Below, in pieces: positions 51,477 to 64,000 of a DNA stretch of 64,000 nucleotides. Both the position numbers and the translations under genes were made by a program. The DNA lies in assembly GCA_022747635.1 (NCBI GenBank), contig JAKTNV010000010.1, positions 47,306,458-47,370,457 of the forward strand, in the 5' to 3' direction. The notes below the pieces were generated by a model. The model did no database searches. It had not been told where the DNA came from and saw nothing but the letters and a program-made list of their open reading frames with translations. Origin of the DNA: Hetaerina americana (taxonomy: Eukaryota > Arthropoda > Insecta > Odonata > Calopterygidae). Within the stretch, counting starts at the first letter, position 1; every line of letters begins with the position of its first letter.

Positions 51477-52815
51477 TTTAGAAGGAAGCCGCAAAAGGAC
51501 ACAAGAATGATTTCAGTTCTTTGTTTTTCACATTGGTTATTTAAAATACATATACTATTATTGCCAAACATTTGGTAAGAATTGTTCAATGCCACATCAG
51601 ATAAAATTCCCACCACCAAATAGCCTTGGAATATGTTAAGGAGTAATACTCTGAAATATTACCAAACTGCTGCTATCGTCCATGCGTTGCTAATTTTTAT
51701 TTCTGGCACGTGAGGGTCCAGTTATACTAATTTTGGTCCAAATAAAAATAAAACTTTTGGAAGTAATGAGTGACTACCCTGAAATACATTTTCTTTCTAT
51801 TTTACTGCCAATGCACCATTTTCCGTTGCATAATTATAGCTCTCCTGCTGCTGAATTTGCTTACATTTCTATCACATTTGACGGACAATAGTTCAGGTTA
51901 CTAGAAGATTGCGGCAGTGCTTGGTATTAGAAGAAATCACGAGAGAAGAGGGAAGGATATCTGTATGTTGTGCTAGGAAATATAAATTACTGAGATACTA
52001 CTTATTAATTTAGGCTAGACTGTGCTGGTTAGTAAGTCGTGATGTATAATCCATAAGGCCAAAATTTTAGTGCCCAGCTACGGTCACGGGTGTTGGGTGA
52101 ATCTGGAAGGTCTACCTCTGGGGAACCTAATAGCTGGGCGAAAGTGCTTAATCGGAGTCCTTCGAGCTCAAGAAACGAATACACCGAATACAACAAATAT
52201 TTTAATAGTGCTTGACGCAAACAGAAAAATCTGTTCTACCTCGGGTTACAGAACCTTTGGATGATAACTTGAAGAAAGTCGATAGTGGTAATTGACAATT
52301 GGACTATACTAAGATGCAAAGTATTAGTATTTCCGCCGGATGTCAGAGAGATGCCAGCAAACTATTTTGCATGTTCAACCCGGATTTTATTCACTAACAT
52401 TGCATACTTGTAGTCGTATCCTGATGTAGCAGGATATAATTGCACTGTAGGATAAAAATAAAACTTGATATGTGTATCGCACTCTATGTCCCATTAAATT
52501 TATCGAAAATATGATGTCTTCCGAAAAGTAGGCCAAAACTCACGTCCGCTGCTTAAGAGAAGCTAAATAATGAGGATTAATAGAGTGTAGAAGTGTCCGC
52601 ATATTTCATGCATGAACATTCTTCGTTTATTCTGATCTCGAAAAGAAGTTCTGGCGGTTAAAAAATCATGTAGGATAAAAGTATTCTTCGACTACTATTT
52701 GATCGGATTAGACTTGATTATTGAATAGAACGTGTTCAAAGAAGAGTGAACGTGTAGGTTTTCTTTTAAGGATTGTGTTGGTTTGTACAATATTCTGGAT
52801 TAACTGGGCAAGAGG
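51477..52815. other. Intergenic region between two divergent candidate genes
   Basis: Lies between the proposed starts at 51476 (minus) and 52816 (plus). No mobile element or known promoter motif was identified with confidence. Confidence 0.3.
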
Positions 52816-53413
52816 ATGGGAGAGGCAAATGGGGTTGTGCTAGAGGAACGCGAGTTAAGGTGGCAATTTGATTTGCATGTTAGCTCACTAGAAACGGCAA
52901 CGGTGGGTGCTCCGTCAGTAGTGCAGAAATTGTTTGCAGAATTAGTTTCCTTGGCAAAGTCAACGAAAACCAGCTGGCGATTCGGTATGTCACGTAATTG
53001 CCTAAAATGAATTTTTCCACTACAGATTTCAAATTTCTAGTTTCATTGTTTGTTCATGAATATATTTACACTGACTTTTGTTATTGATAAATTGCCGTAT
53101 CGGAGTCTTCATTTTACTAAGTGGGTTATTATAATAATCGCATACAGAAAACTTAGGTGTAAAATATTTGGAAGAATAAAGCCAGATTGCGAAGAGTTGA
53201 AACAAATTAAATATGAGAAACAAAAATGTCGATGCCGCCATATTATGTGATCGTCGTAAATTTTATATTCGATGTTTACAGGCTTAACTTTATGGAAATC
53301 CACTATCACTGAAGTAAAAAAAACAATGTATATGTATTTATGTATCTTTCCCCATACTTCTTTATTTTATTGTTTTTCTTCGCTCGTAATTTTTTTCTCG
53401 AAACTCTTGGAGT

Positions 53414-53449
<36 letters not shown>

Positions 53450-53472
53450 GTATTTCTATATTTACACACACA

Positions 53473-53560
<88 letters not shown>

Positions 53561-56500
53561 ATAAAAACAGTAATCAACCCGAAGGTCGGTTTGGTAGGTG
53601 ATCGTAGAGTTCACCCAGTACTAAGCTCGACGGCGTGTGAAATGCACACATCATGGTAGGGGGGCCAGTTACTTTCCCTGTGGCAGTTATGGTTTCCCAG
53701 GAAGACCTGGTACCCGAAAAATCACATAGTTTGGGTAGAGCTTCAGGTGCTCAGAGTGCCTGAGGGGCCCGGGAATCGAACCCGGGTCCCTCCGGTTAGC
53801 AGTCCAACGCTCTACACCCTGTACTACCGCGACCCACACATATGTATAATGTATATGTATGTATTTCGAAATATGTATAGATATATATATATTCATATTG
53901 AAATTTCGCAAAAATCGTTTAGTGGGAAGATTATGAATTCCTTAAAGGGACTGACTAGTCGTCAATTCACTTCACGCAGCAAGATTAACAAAATACCTAA
54001 TCGTCCTCTGGAATACTTTCGTTATTTAGAAACATGTTTACGACTTTGCGACTTTCGGTCCTTCTGTAGGTTTCTCTGGCATGAAATTTCAATAAAAGTG
54101 TTTGGTATTGAGTTTTAAACCTGATTGCCTCATCAATTTTTTGCAAACTAGCAACTTGCAAGATAGCAATATATGATTCCAGATCTTATTTAATCCACAT
54201 CGTTCAAGGGTAACCACCGCGAGAGAGAATTTCGGTTGTTGCTTTATGAAATTCTCTATTTTGTTTTTGCCTACTATTTCGACAATTTTTATTCTAAACT
54301 TCCTTGGAAACGGTGAGTCGTGTTTTGTATAGATACTATAAGTATGATCGTATTTTCTAAAATATCTTCCAACGGTATTAGTGATATCATTAATCAGTCA
54401 AATAATGAGAATATTATAAATACACATATTTATAAACATCTATAAGCATTACTGTCGGTAAAGATAAATAAATTTTAATTTGACACGCATAGAGGGTATG
54501 ATAAGTCTCTTAGTGACTCAATGATTTTCTATTTTCCGACCGGGTATGCATAGTGAAATACATCCGATGCCCAGAAGCACCATTCTTCATCGACCAATGC
54601 AATCATTACGTTCAAGAAAGAAGTAACTAGGACGACACACATGGCTTACCTAAGATGCACACCATCATCAATCGTTGGTGAGACGTTTGGAAGGTCAAGG
54701 TCGATGTTTGAGTCACGTGATTCTCATCAATCACCTCATTGCCGTGGCCTATGACGTATGCATCAGTTTAAATCTGAGTTTGGGCATCTAGAGTAAAAAC
54801 ACTAGAGGCGTTTATTTCCGCTTTGAAGAATTTTCTGGAACGTATCATTAATTTCGAGTCAAATATCGGGCCCTTAGTTTCAAACCGTTTATAATACTTT
54901 TCATATGTAAAATTCAATTCAGATTCTGATACTGAGCGATTCAACTCATACAATGATGATGTGATGTTGAATATATGATGCAGACAAAATTGAGTTCATT
55001 GGTCAGTGAAGACGGAATTACTACCGCTTCTAACCAAGTTTACCCGGGTCTTGCGCCTAATCAATATCTACATCGCATCCTGTTTGATGCAAGCGAATGG
55101 TTACAAATGGAAAGTAGGGAAAATTTACATTAAATTTGACTTAATCCTTGTATTAAAGATAATTTTTTCCCATTCAAGATATTTTTGTCACATTAAAGTT
55201 CAAAAAGAGAAGCATAATCCAAAGCATAACGACGAAATACCCTGATTCAAATTTGTATAAGCACATTGGCCAACTTTTTATCTTATTTTTTCATCAACTG
55301 GGGCTATAAATTAGAAACATTGCATGTGCGTATCACTGTTGTGCCCATGCCATTTGAGAGACACTATAACAGTATGGCCTGAGCACATACACATAACTTG
55401 GAAATATTTAACGAGGCACACCTGCAAGACACGGTTATATTCCTTTCATTCGTGGAACAAGTAAAATCACTGTCAAGATTCATTTCGGTTTATTAATTTC
55501 CTTTCGTTGAATTTGGAGGGATTTTCCTATATTAAAGAAGCGAACTCTCATTTTAATATCAGAAGCATGTTGTGGTTTCAAATAATACCTTGTCGCTTGT
55601 AGTTTAGAGGATTTTTGTCATAGATAATATATATTAAAATATGTGTATTATGCACAACTGCGGTCCATGCGATATTTTTCTGGGTGTTCCAAAAAATCCA
55701 AGGGTAAGTGCCGTACTACGCCATCCTGGAGGCTTCACATAGAAATAATCATAATTATGAATTAAATTAATAATATTTAAACATCTATTTCCCTGATGAA
55801 GCATGTACCTAGAACTTAGAGTTGCTTTGCGGTAACGACTATGATTAAACAAATATGAGACAGAGCAATGTTTGAATTTTTTTTTCATGAACGTGTTTTA
55901 TTGATTATTTATTGAAAGAATGAACACAAGTTCTTAGAATTCCGACGCAATCAACCACGCATTAGTTTATTTGAAATTAATAATAAAGTGAAGGTTGGAA
56001 AATGGGAAATTTGAATGAAATAGAAAACATGGGCATGAGTAATAGGTATTAATACAGAAGGGGTTACGTGTAATCTTTCCCCCCAAAGTATTTCATATTG
56101 AAAATGTGTACCTGATCGTTGATACACTAACGAGTGTAGGTTAAATATACTTCCACTCTCACTTTTGAAGATGACCTAATATGACCTTGATGCAGTCTTT
56201 ACGGAATGGTCAGGGCAAACTATGCTATTTGGTTAATCGAGGGTAGGTCGCTAATTGAAGCCAGGCAAGAGTTATGGAGAGGGGAATATCGGTGATTGAT
56301 TTAAAAAGGATTTATTGTTTCAGCACAACACCCTGTGAGATCAAATATACAAGTGGAAAATTAAATAAAACTTGGAGGAATACGAAAATACTAAGTAAAT
56401 GCAATATCGTACACTCATCGTGCATAATATGATCCAATACAATACGCCTGCGTTTAACCAAATAATGTATGATAACATGAAATTTATGATACGAGTTTTG

Positions 56501-59397
56501 TGTGAAAAATAATTCCTAAAGCAGGAGAGACACTTGACGAAACAATTATTTTCCGAATAGTAGAGAGTACAATTTATTCTTGAAACTTTCCAGCGAGGAA
56601 GAATTTTTTTCACTCTAGGGGGAACAGGTTCCAGAATTGGATGGCAGGTTACAGAAATAATTTTTGAATTGCAGTTTTAAGCCTCGGAATGAATAAAAAC
56701 ATTGAGCAATTTCTAATTCTCATTTATTCGCATCTAAATCTTTTTTCAAACATATTCATCAAATATTTAGGTTCTATTTTGAATAGGGGGAATTAAAAGG
56801 TTCCAAGGAAATATATTCTCCTTAGCATGGTTTAATGGCATCTCAACTGGAATACGGAGATATGTGTTCAGAAGATTAAATACGAGCCTAATGCATGAGA
56901 TTACAATTATAGCCCGCAGTAATTTTAGATTTAAATTTTCATTAGTTTTTGAGTGCATTGAGGTTTAGATCTTAATCAGTGTGCAGCAGTAATCGAGACC
57001 AGGAAAACCAATGTATCTTTCTAATATTAAGTGGTATTCAGTTCCTGTGAAATTTAAGTTGATACAGTATTATGTATAATTGTCCACTCCTATTGAAAAT
57101 TCTGTCCAACCTCTCCTCTGTGGGAGGTGTATTGAAATTGAGTGAGCCTTACTCAAGTAGGGAGTGAAAAAATCACATTCTTTCTTGAATAAAACCCAAA
57201 TCATTGCTCTGGAAAACAAGAAAACTATACGATTATGAAAAACTATTGGATTGGAAAAACATTTGATCTCTCTGTTATGAAACTTTTGATTTCATTTTCA
57301 TAGAAGAACTTGAATAAATATTCTTAAGTAAAAGTTTCTAACAGCGAGAGGTCTGTAGACTAATTAGTGGTTAATTATTCATTTGGCAAATGAAAAATGC
57401 ACATACAGATTGAGTTGTCCAATTATCGATATTTGATTATTATTATTTAGCTGTAAGTAAATTGTCCAATTCAATAATTAGAAAGAGCCCAAATTCGAAG
57501 TAGTAATTTGCAGTAATGTTTCAGAATGCTCCGGATTTGCAAGAGAAAAATACCTCATTTTTCCTTTGGATTCCACGGCTATATACAAGCTATGGTCCCC
57601 ATTTGAGTACCTATATCCGCGTAAGAGACTTGGTCTGACAAATTCTTCCAGATGAGCGAAGGAAATGATTTTTTTAGATTTTTCTGGATAAAAAATTCTT
57701 TATATTGGGAGTATGGCTCAAAACTTCTAAAGGCGGGATTCATTAAAACGGATGTCTGATATTTTTTTGCAGCGTACTGTTTCGGCGAGACCGACTGCTT
57801 TTTATTTCGTGATTTTTCAAAGAGATATGGTTCTGCTTCAGAAAATAGGTCTTTGTCGGCACGTTCTCCGGTAATGCACTCAGCAGTTTTGATTAATGCA
57901 GTACTCGACTCCCTGGATAATACAGACAGCAATGCTACTTGAAGTTGCTGTTCGAATTATGATATCTCAACGCGTTTCACTAATTCTTTTTGCTGAATAA
58001 TATATGTGTTTTGTTGAACAACCAGCCTAATAATACGTTAAATATTTCGTGTTTAGTATTTTTAATTTTTAGCTTGATCTGATGAAAGCAATAATATGAC
58101 TTCTATTTATTTTCAGTTGACGTGACAGATAATTTCAACAGCAATGACGTTATTAGTCTTCCTTGGTGATGACCTTGGGTTAATAAAATATTTTACAAAC
58201 GTTTCCACCTGTAAATGGTTGAATAGTGTTAACTCATAGGCATCATATGCAGATTTGGATGCGGAAGTTTTTGTCACTAAAATCCCAATCTATTTCTTCA
58301 GAGAGTCAGGCTTGTTCCTTCTTTATGGGAGACATAACCAGAGTTGTTCAGTGAATCTGCATTGGATAATTTAATACCTGACATGTGGGAGACCAGAAAT
58401 TATACGAAAGAAATTTTCTTATTCCAACTAATTATTTCCTACGAATTAGGAAGGAAAGAGGACTACTTTGATTTATGAAAATACGAAAAATTTTCGAACA
58501 ATAAAAAATGAGTTATAATGAAAAAATTCATTTTCCATGGAATGGTGAAAGCAGAAGTATGAAGGATCGTTTACAATCCTGTAGGATAATCAAGAGTCCT
58601 TTATTTATTTTCAATATATAATGGAAAATAAATAAAGACGCCTATACATACAAAAATTTCATTTACGGGGAAATGTTGACGTTTTAAAAATGTATTAAAA
58701 AGATACAGATAAAATATCAATTTAAAAAAAATGTAAAATGGTTCGAGTAAAACTTTAATTTTTTCTCGTTGAGTTAAAGATATAGGGAGCGTGGGCTTGA
58801 CTTTGTTTGTCAATCGTATGAAGGGAGAACTAGTCCTCGAACGATTTAATGATGGTGTCTATCTGCCTTGCTTTATCCTGTGGATCAATTATGCCAACAT
58901 AGTGGAGAAGCCACTAATTGTCAAGCAGGAAGTGAATTTAAGAAATATTTTTTCAACTTTCTTATTGTTGGATATTTTATGATGAAAGACTAAAACCTTT
59001 GTTCAACCACATGGACGTAATCTGTCTTCGAAGAAGAAATCGTAGTTATGTAAACACTCTTGCATCCTAATTTTGACCTATTAATCGACAATATTAATTA
59101 TAATATCCCCCGCTGGATTTTAATGGGCACTTAAGCTAGTAGAAATGTGTATTTAGGAGAAGATTAGCATATTTTATAGAATGTGTGGCGTCTGGCAACA
59201 AATCAATTCAGGGATTATTGGATTTTGATTCCAATCACGTAGGTAATTTTTCCACTGACGATCCTACGAAATGGTGTTTTAAGAACCCACGGTACACTAT
59301 ACATAAGTATCTAAAGGCTAGGCGTCAAGGCTATTTATGGAAAACAAAGAATAAAAATTGTACTGTGGCAAAAGAATGTCACATTCACCCATTGTAG
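52816..59397 (+). CDS. Putative 4-exon gene, about 192-residue protein of unknown function
   Basis: Exon 1, 52816-52984, opens [20 protein letters not shown] and ends TTC G|GTATGT (phase 1). Exon 2, 54228-54312, [20 protein letters not shown] then KLPWK, ends CG|GTGAGT (phase 2); its acceptor (GAGAG|AA) lacks a pyrimidine tract and is the weakest point. Exon 3, 55007-55113, [20 protein letters not shown] then [15 protein letters not shown], ends A|GTAGGG (phase 1). Exon 4, 59180-59397, [20 protein letters not shown] and on to a TAG. All phases agree and the total is 579 bases. Exon 2 is strongly hydrophobic/aromatic and could be a helix. Exons 1 and 3 look most coding-like. No family is recognised. 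AATAAA occurs at about 59568. Confidence 0.4.
53417..53446. repeat. (TA)n microsatellite
   Basis: Run of about fifteen TA units. Confidence 0.95.
53479..53557. repeat. (TA)n microsatellite at the 3' end of a SINE
   Basis: About forty TA units directly joined to the 3' end of the family A SINE that starts at 53558; probably grown from the SINE tail. Confidence 0.95.
53558..53834 (-). mobile_element. SINE family A, best-preserved copy
   Basis: Minus strand: tRNA-like head GGTCGCGGTAGTACAGGGTG with A-box region GTGTAGAGCGTTGG and an intact B box (GGGTTCGATTCC near 53780), then the body with TTCCTGGGAAACCATAACTG and GGTGAACTCTACGATCACCT, ending ATTACTGTTTTTATGGT and a (TA)n tail. Other copies are at 16.3, 22.0, 25.9, 47.4 and 59.6 kb. 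Confidence 0.85.
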
Positions 59398-62300
59398 TAT
59401 GTGCCAAAATTATCGGTAACAACAGTGGATCTCTATGGTGACCAACGGGTTGAAAGTTAAAAAGTCGATCAAAATTCACGTTTGAAACATTGTATACAAC
59501 GTTTCCCAGGGTATGTGGACAAAAATTGACAAAATAAGAAATTTCAACCTTCTAGCAGTCAAACTTTAAATAAAAAAACACTGTTTTTAACTTGAAAGTC
59601 AGCTTGATAGCAAGGGTGGAGTTCACTTATTACTAGCCCAACGGCGTGTAAAATTCCCACTTCAGTGTAGGGAGTCCAGTTCCTTTCCCTGTGCCGCCCA
59701 TGGTTTCCCAGGAAGATCTGTTGCATGAAAAAATACAGTTTGGGTGAAGATGACGGTTTCCAGAAGTTTACATGTCTCACTTTATCTTTTGAATAATTCA
59801 ATCTTTAATGAATGAATACATATTATAATAAAAATTAATGATTGAATCAACGAATAAAAAGAAATGGTACTACTACTACAGAACGGAAAAACCTTTTCCA
59901 CTCTCATCAATTAGATCCGATTTTTTGTGCTTTAATTCGGGTTTCTGGGTTAATATTGGAATTTAAGAAGTTTTCAAAAATATTTTATTTTTACTTCAAA
60001 TATTCATAAAATGGAAGAAATCTTGGTTATTTGGTTTTAAAATTAAAAGAACTGGGAAAAATGGTTTTTTCGAATATTCTTATTTAGGCAACTCTCGTGT
60101 CGTAGCCAGAAACCGCGTGTGCGTGGATAACCCCAGAAAGATTCAAATTTATTAACATTTTTTAAATAAATGAATTTATATGTTTATTAATTTTTTGCTA
60201 ATGAAAATTATATTCAAGGTTAATTTAAGAGAAAAAATTGCACGCTTGAGATATTTAGTTTATAAACCAGCAAACTTGAAAATGAGATCACTTTTTTCCA
60301 GGGGCTTTCTTAGGTATGTCTAAAAACTGAAAATTTCATTTCAATTGCCTCAATAGTTTAGGATAGGATTTTGTACCCTATATTTTTATAATCCCAGTAA
60401 AAACCTAAATTCCTAATATGATAATCATTGCGAAAAGAGAAATTTAAGGAAGGCAGGGTTAATACGTACAAGATATATTGAGACGACAGGAGATCCTGAA
60501 AATGGAATTAAGAGGGAAAATTCTTGGAAAGCGAGGTAGAGGGATGAGAAGAGAAGGTGTTTCGGATTAATTAAGGGGGTTTGAAATTATGTAGAGCTAA
60601 AGAACGAGTTAGAGCAGTATGTGTTTAAGGATAATTTGCGTCCCTTTGGTCAGGTTCTAGGAATAGAGGACTGTGTAGTTTCAGGGTGCATAAAATACCT
60701 ACCCTAAGGCAGCAGATTTCAATCATAAATAATTATCATCATTGTCGTAATCACTTATCTAGGGAGTTAGATTTCAATAGATTTATCTCCTCTTTCCTAA
60801 AATGATCGTCTTCGTGTAACGCCATTCTCTATGAATGAATCTTTCTGAAATGCGACGGGATATACGGTTTTATTCGAAGGTAGAGAGAATTTTCAAGCCA
60901 TGAGGCGCACTTGAAGCCCATCACAGGGAAAAAAGAGCTCTAAAACTTATCTGTATGCAAAAAAAGGCATGTCTATATCAATTGTGAACTGCATTACAGT
61001 AATATTTACCTTGGTGGTGCTTCATGAGACATGATAAGATGACCTTCAGGTGGAAATAATACTGGTGGGTAATCGCACAAATGTCATCCGATGTTCGTAG
61101 TTTATCTTTGGACTTGATGCACATTTACTTATTCTTTCTGGGTTTATGTTAAATCTACATCTATACATTGACCCGCATGCCGTCATATGGATGTGTGGCA
61201 GGGGGTGTTTGATCTCCAGCCATACTTTATCTAGTGCAACACTTCCATAAACACATGACACCCCGAAAACCACCGATAGGTTGCGTGAAATGGGAGCGAA
61301 TGGAGATCATTCATGCAATCCGTTACACACATTACAACTTTTACACTATTAGTAACTATTCCACTGATTACACTAGGAGCTCAAATGAGGAATCCCACCA
61401 AAAAGGGTGGGCTTACATGCTCCTGACTATTTTTTTGTTGAAGTTATGGATGCCAAGAGTTCAAAAGTTCAAAGCCATGACCATGTAATCACATCCATTG
61501 ATTAGAAATGTCCAGTGGTCAATATTATCGTAACGACAGACGCCAAGTGTGGTCACTGGAAGTGAATTATATTACAATTTTCAGTACATACTTAGAATAC
61601 ATGAGTTAAGAATTATTAACGAATGCGTAACTAAAGCAATAAATTACACACTTTTTACGAGTAACTAAGGTTGTAAAAGGAAGGATAGAGTTTTATACAA
61701 TGACGCTACTCAAATATAATTCTCTATCTCGCGAGCGTTTACGACGTACTTTCGCTATATCGCAATTTTTGATTATTGAAAAATTAATTTAAATTATTCG
61801 TACTTCAAGTCCTATAAACACTGTCCGTGAGACATAAAATGTGACATTGAAGTGAATTTTGTTTCCAAGATTAAAAATATTAAAATGTCTACTTGTAAGC
61901 TTGAATATTTTTCAATGCAACAAAATACTGTCATTTTATCTACTTTTCAATTTAGTTGATCAATCACTATTACTTGCTAATAGCGTGTGCCGTAATTAAA
62001 AGTGGAAACATGGATAACAGTGGGAACATGCGGACAATGTTTTTGAAAGTAGAGAGTAATATGAAATGACGAATCATAGAAAATTTACTCAGGCGTTATT
62101 GATCAAGTTTTGGACAGATTCTGTGTGGCCATTTCCTAAGTAAGGCCTAACTAAGACAAAAATAGTTTGGCCGGCTAACCACAAAAAGATATTTTTAGAA
62201 AATTTTCTTAGCCTATTATCGGTCAAAATTTAAAATTCGTGCAAATTTTCTTCGTTGGTAATCATTCCAGCTCTATTGTAATCGATCATAAATGTGGAGG

Positions 62301-63237
62301 GTTTTTATGATTCCGAATTTACTGTTCTCGGCTTCAAATATTTAGTTCTCGATGATTTTTTCATAAAAGTGTAGGGCTCCGAAAGGGCGAATGGTAATTT
62401 AGCTTTCTAAATTATCGATGATGTATTTGTGTGCCACTGGAAGGGTTACACTTCCATTGAATTATTTATAAGAGCTTTTTGCCCTAGGTTACTACATAAA
62501 TCACCTCTTGAGAACAAATTCAAAACGGGATTTCTCGGATTGGGTCCCTGGTCCCGTCGACTTGGAGATGGTCGGACTTTCATTCAAGGCACTTAGACAC
62601 ACGAGGGCGTCGCCAGGATCAAAGTCCGGAAATGGGAATGGCCAAAAGAAACACTTCCATTGTCAGTCGCAGGACATGCGTGCGCAATTAATCACTTATT
62701 TAAGTTACTATTCCCTCCGTGGGGGAACCCTTCCCACGGACTCCGGCGCTCAGTTGTTTCCTGTCGTGTCATCGTGTGACAATTGCTCATCTCGTCGTAT
62801 TGTTGGATGCTTTCGCTAAAGTTTTGTGCCTAAAGAACGGAGGCAGGGACTCTCTCATGGTAATAATGCATGCCTCCACCTTTGCTGTAGTAATTTTCTT
62901 CGCCAGACCATGACCTAAGGAACCCTGAGCTAGAATTACTGTTACAAATGCACGACGCGCATAATTTTGGACGAAGGACAACTTGTGTGTACAGGTTTTC
63001 TCAAACAGGCAGTAAGTTTCTAACTTCGGAGTTTTCCCCTTTCTCCTTTAGGTTATCGACCTTACCTGGAGACAGAAGGCAAGGCTCCATGTAATAGTCG
63101 TTGATATAAGGGAAGGTGAACGAAAGCTGAGGATATTTTCGCCATTGGAGATCAACATCTACAAGTAAATCTATAAGATTCCCCGCGACCAACTTAGAAG
63201 GTGTATCGCAGGGGGTGAAACTACTAGAAGAAGTGGG
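54768..63237 (-). CDS. Tentative minus-strand exon chain, unknown protein, 5' end missing
   Basis: Three open segments join in phase: 63237-63066 (SSFTPCDTPSKLVAGNLIDL onward, ending CTG TCT CCA G|GTAAGG, phase 1), 57937-57611 ([20 protein letters not shown] onward, ending GAT ATA G|GTACTC, phase 1) and 54931-54768 ([20 protein letters not shown] to a TAA stop, after CGCTCAG). They total 663 bases, 221 codons with the stop. The two right-most introns are long. The chain overlaps the opposite-strand model at 52816-59397, with exons falling in each other's introns, so at least one may be wrong. No domain recognised. Confidence 0.28.
55950..57540. other. AT-rich stretch, nothing recognised
   Basis: No repeat head, inverted ends or plausible exon found on either strand. 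Confidence 0.4.
59588..59760 (-). repeat. SINE family A, truncated copy lacking the head
   Basis: Shares GAGTTCACTTATTACTAGCC, CAGTTCCTTTCCCTGTGCCG and GGTTTCCCAGGAAGATCTGT with the other copies; the tRNA-like head is missing. Confidence 0.7.
60440..60735 (+). pseudogene. LINE 3' fragment related to the copy at 30.5-31.6 kb
   Basis: The order of motifs (GGAAAATTCTTGGAAAGCGA, AGAGCTAAAGAACGAGTTAG, TAAAATACCTACCCTAAGGC, AATCATAAAT) parallels the 3' end near 31350-31575, with many substitutions. Confidence 0.5.
61000..62690. other. Mostly unrecognised DNA
   Basis: A segment at about 61046-61280 has the look of an old repeat (ATGGATGTGTGGCAGGGGGT) but has no diagnostic ends. Nothing else is supported. 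Confidence 0.3.
62700..63010 (+). promoter_or_regulatory. Possible promoter and spliced leader exon
   Basis: A GC-richer segment contains a perfect CCGTGGG/CCCACGG hairpin at about 62716-62738 and an arthropod-type initiator TCAGTTG at about 62751. GTAAGT begins at 63011, a good donor. TATTTAAG lies about 55 bases upstream of the initiator. Together they could form a plus-strand start site with a noncoding first exon, but no downstream exon is visible in the window. Confidence 0.25.
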
Positions 63238-63609
63238 CTAGGGTTGACGGAGATAGGAGCCTTCCAACGGGTTAAGAAAGGAAAACAAAATCGACCAAAT
63301 ATCCCCGAAAATCACGTGCGAGTTGATACCCTGAAGAAGAACCGACCTCACGCGCATACACTTGCTAAAGCTAAACCCCGTTTCATACAAGTCTCAATTC
63401 TAGCCGCCACAGAAGCTCGCAAATAACATGGAAAGGAACAAAAATGAACATAGCCTACCATCTTAGAGGTCGCCACCAAACCTTTATAAGTAATGCAGAT
63501 CTGGAGAGCAAGAAGAGGAAATTAACAATAATACGAAACAAGTCATGCAACCTGAGGTCCCCACCTCCACAGATAGGGGGTAATTTGATAGAGGTAGGGT
63601 TTTCGGGGA

Positions 63610-63870
63610 ATAAGAGGAAGGTGGAGGTAAACACGATGTCGGAAGTAGATTACACTCCTAATGATACACTCCAAGGGGTTCACGATTTAACGTCCCATCC
63701 GACGGACGGTGTGTCCAACTTGTGCTCTCTTCTTGTGCTCTCTCCATGGCACCCAAGAAGGGATCGGAATGCTTCTTAAAAAATCTGCCACCACCAGAAT
63801 TCAAAATTGGACCCTCGGCGTGAGAAGGCATTACAAAAAACAACCCTTTCAACTAAAAAATTCCATTGCA
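63610..63870 (-). repeat. SINE related to the copy at 10162-10461
   Basis: Minus strand has a worn B-box region (GTCCAATTTTGAATTCTGG), then GTCGGATGGGACGTTAAATC and ACCCCTTGGAGTG, matching GATGGGATGTTAAGC and ACCCCTTGGCGCC in the 10-kb copy. No target duplication found. Confidence 0.55.
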
Positions 63871-64000
63871 TCAAAATATCGGCTTAATTGACTAAGGTTA
63901 TAAAAAACTGGGAATTATTCTGTATTTGGTTCAACTTTTCGGTCATTTCCGTTGAATTATTTACCCAAAGTACTATGGTGTCTTGGTTTTAAGACACCTA

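Noticed and set aside
53272..53601. Open frame encoding poly Tyr-Ile
   Set aside because: Translation of a (TA)n microsatellite.
1..64000. Bacterial-type systems, CRISPR arrays, endogenous viral genes
   Set aside because: No tandem spacer arrays, operons or ribosome-binding sites, and no viral capsid or polymerase motifs were seen; the window is ordinary animal chromosomal DNA.

Overview
This is a eukaryotic, animal window. Genes are split by introns with GT/AG borders, the DNA is AT-rich, and it is full of tRNA-derived SINEs, decayed LINE reverse-transcriptase fragments and mariner DNA transposons. These features and the protein sequences suggest an arthropod, probably an insect; the species cannot be fixed from sequence alone. 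There is no operon, CRISPR array, rRNA gene or intact tRNA gene.

Three genes are recognised with confidence. (1) At the left edge, on the minus strand, is the 5' coding exon of a class B J-protein (Hsp40, DnaJ-1/DNAJB1 type); the rest lies outside the window. A perfect four-unit heat shock element about 2 kb upstream fits a heat-inducible promoter separated from the ATG by a 5'UTR intron. (2) On the plus strand, 3861-10783, is very-long-chain enoyl-CoA reductase (TECR), five coding exons found; only a very short first coding exon is missing. (3) On the minus strand, 43796-11328, is the complete 20-exon gene for CFAP57 (WDR65), a WD-repeat plus coiled-coil protein of motile cilia, about 1,300 residues; every exon phase agrees. 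TECR and CFAP57 are convergent with apparently overlapping 3' ends, and CFAP57 has an RFX X-box-like site just upstream of its start.

Mobile DNA fills the introns and the right half. A mariner with 150-bp, almost identical terminal repeats and a transposase broken by one stop codon sits in CFAP57 intron 6. An internally deleted mariner-like element sits in TECR intron 3. At least three SINE families occur, one copy with a perfect 14-bp target duplication. Two fold-back insertions of about 195 bp, each with 12-14 bp target duplications, and several perfect short hairpins are the least explained structures.

Right of CFAP57 (44-64 kb) there is no recognisable gene, but splice-phase reasoning gives three tentative models of unknown proteins: a 161-residue minus-strand gene (51476-50157), a divergent plus-strand gene of about 192 residues (52816-59397), and a minus-strand exon chain (63237-54768) interleaved with it. 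These are inferences needing transcript evidence.
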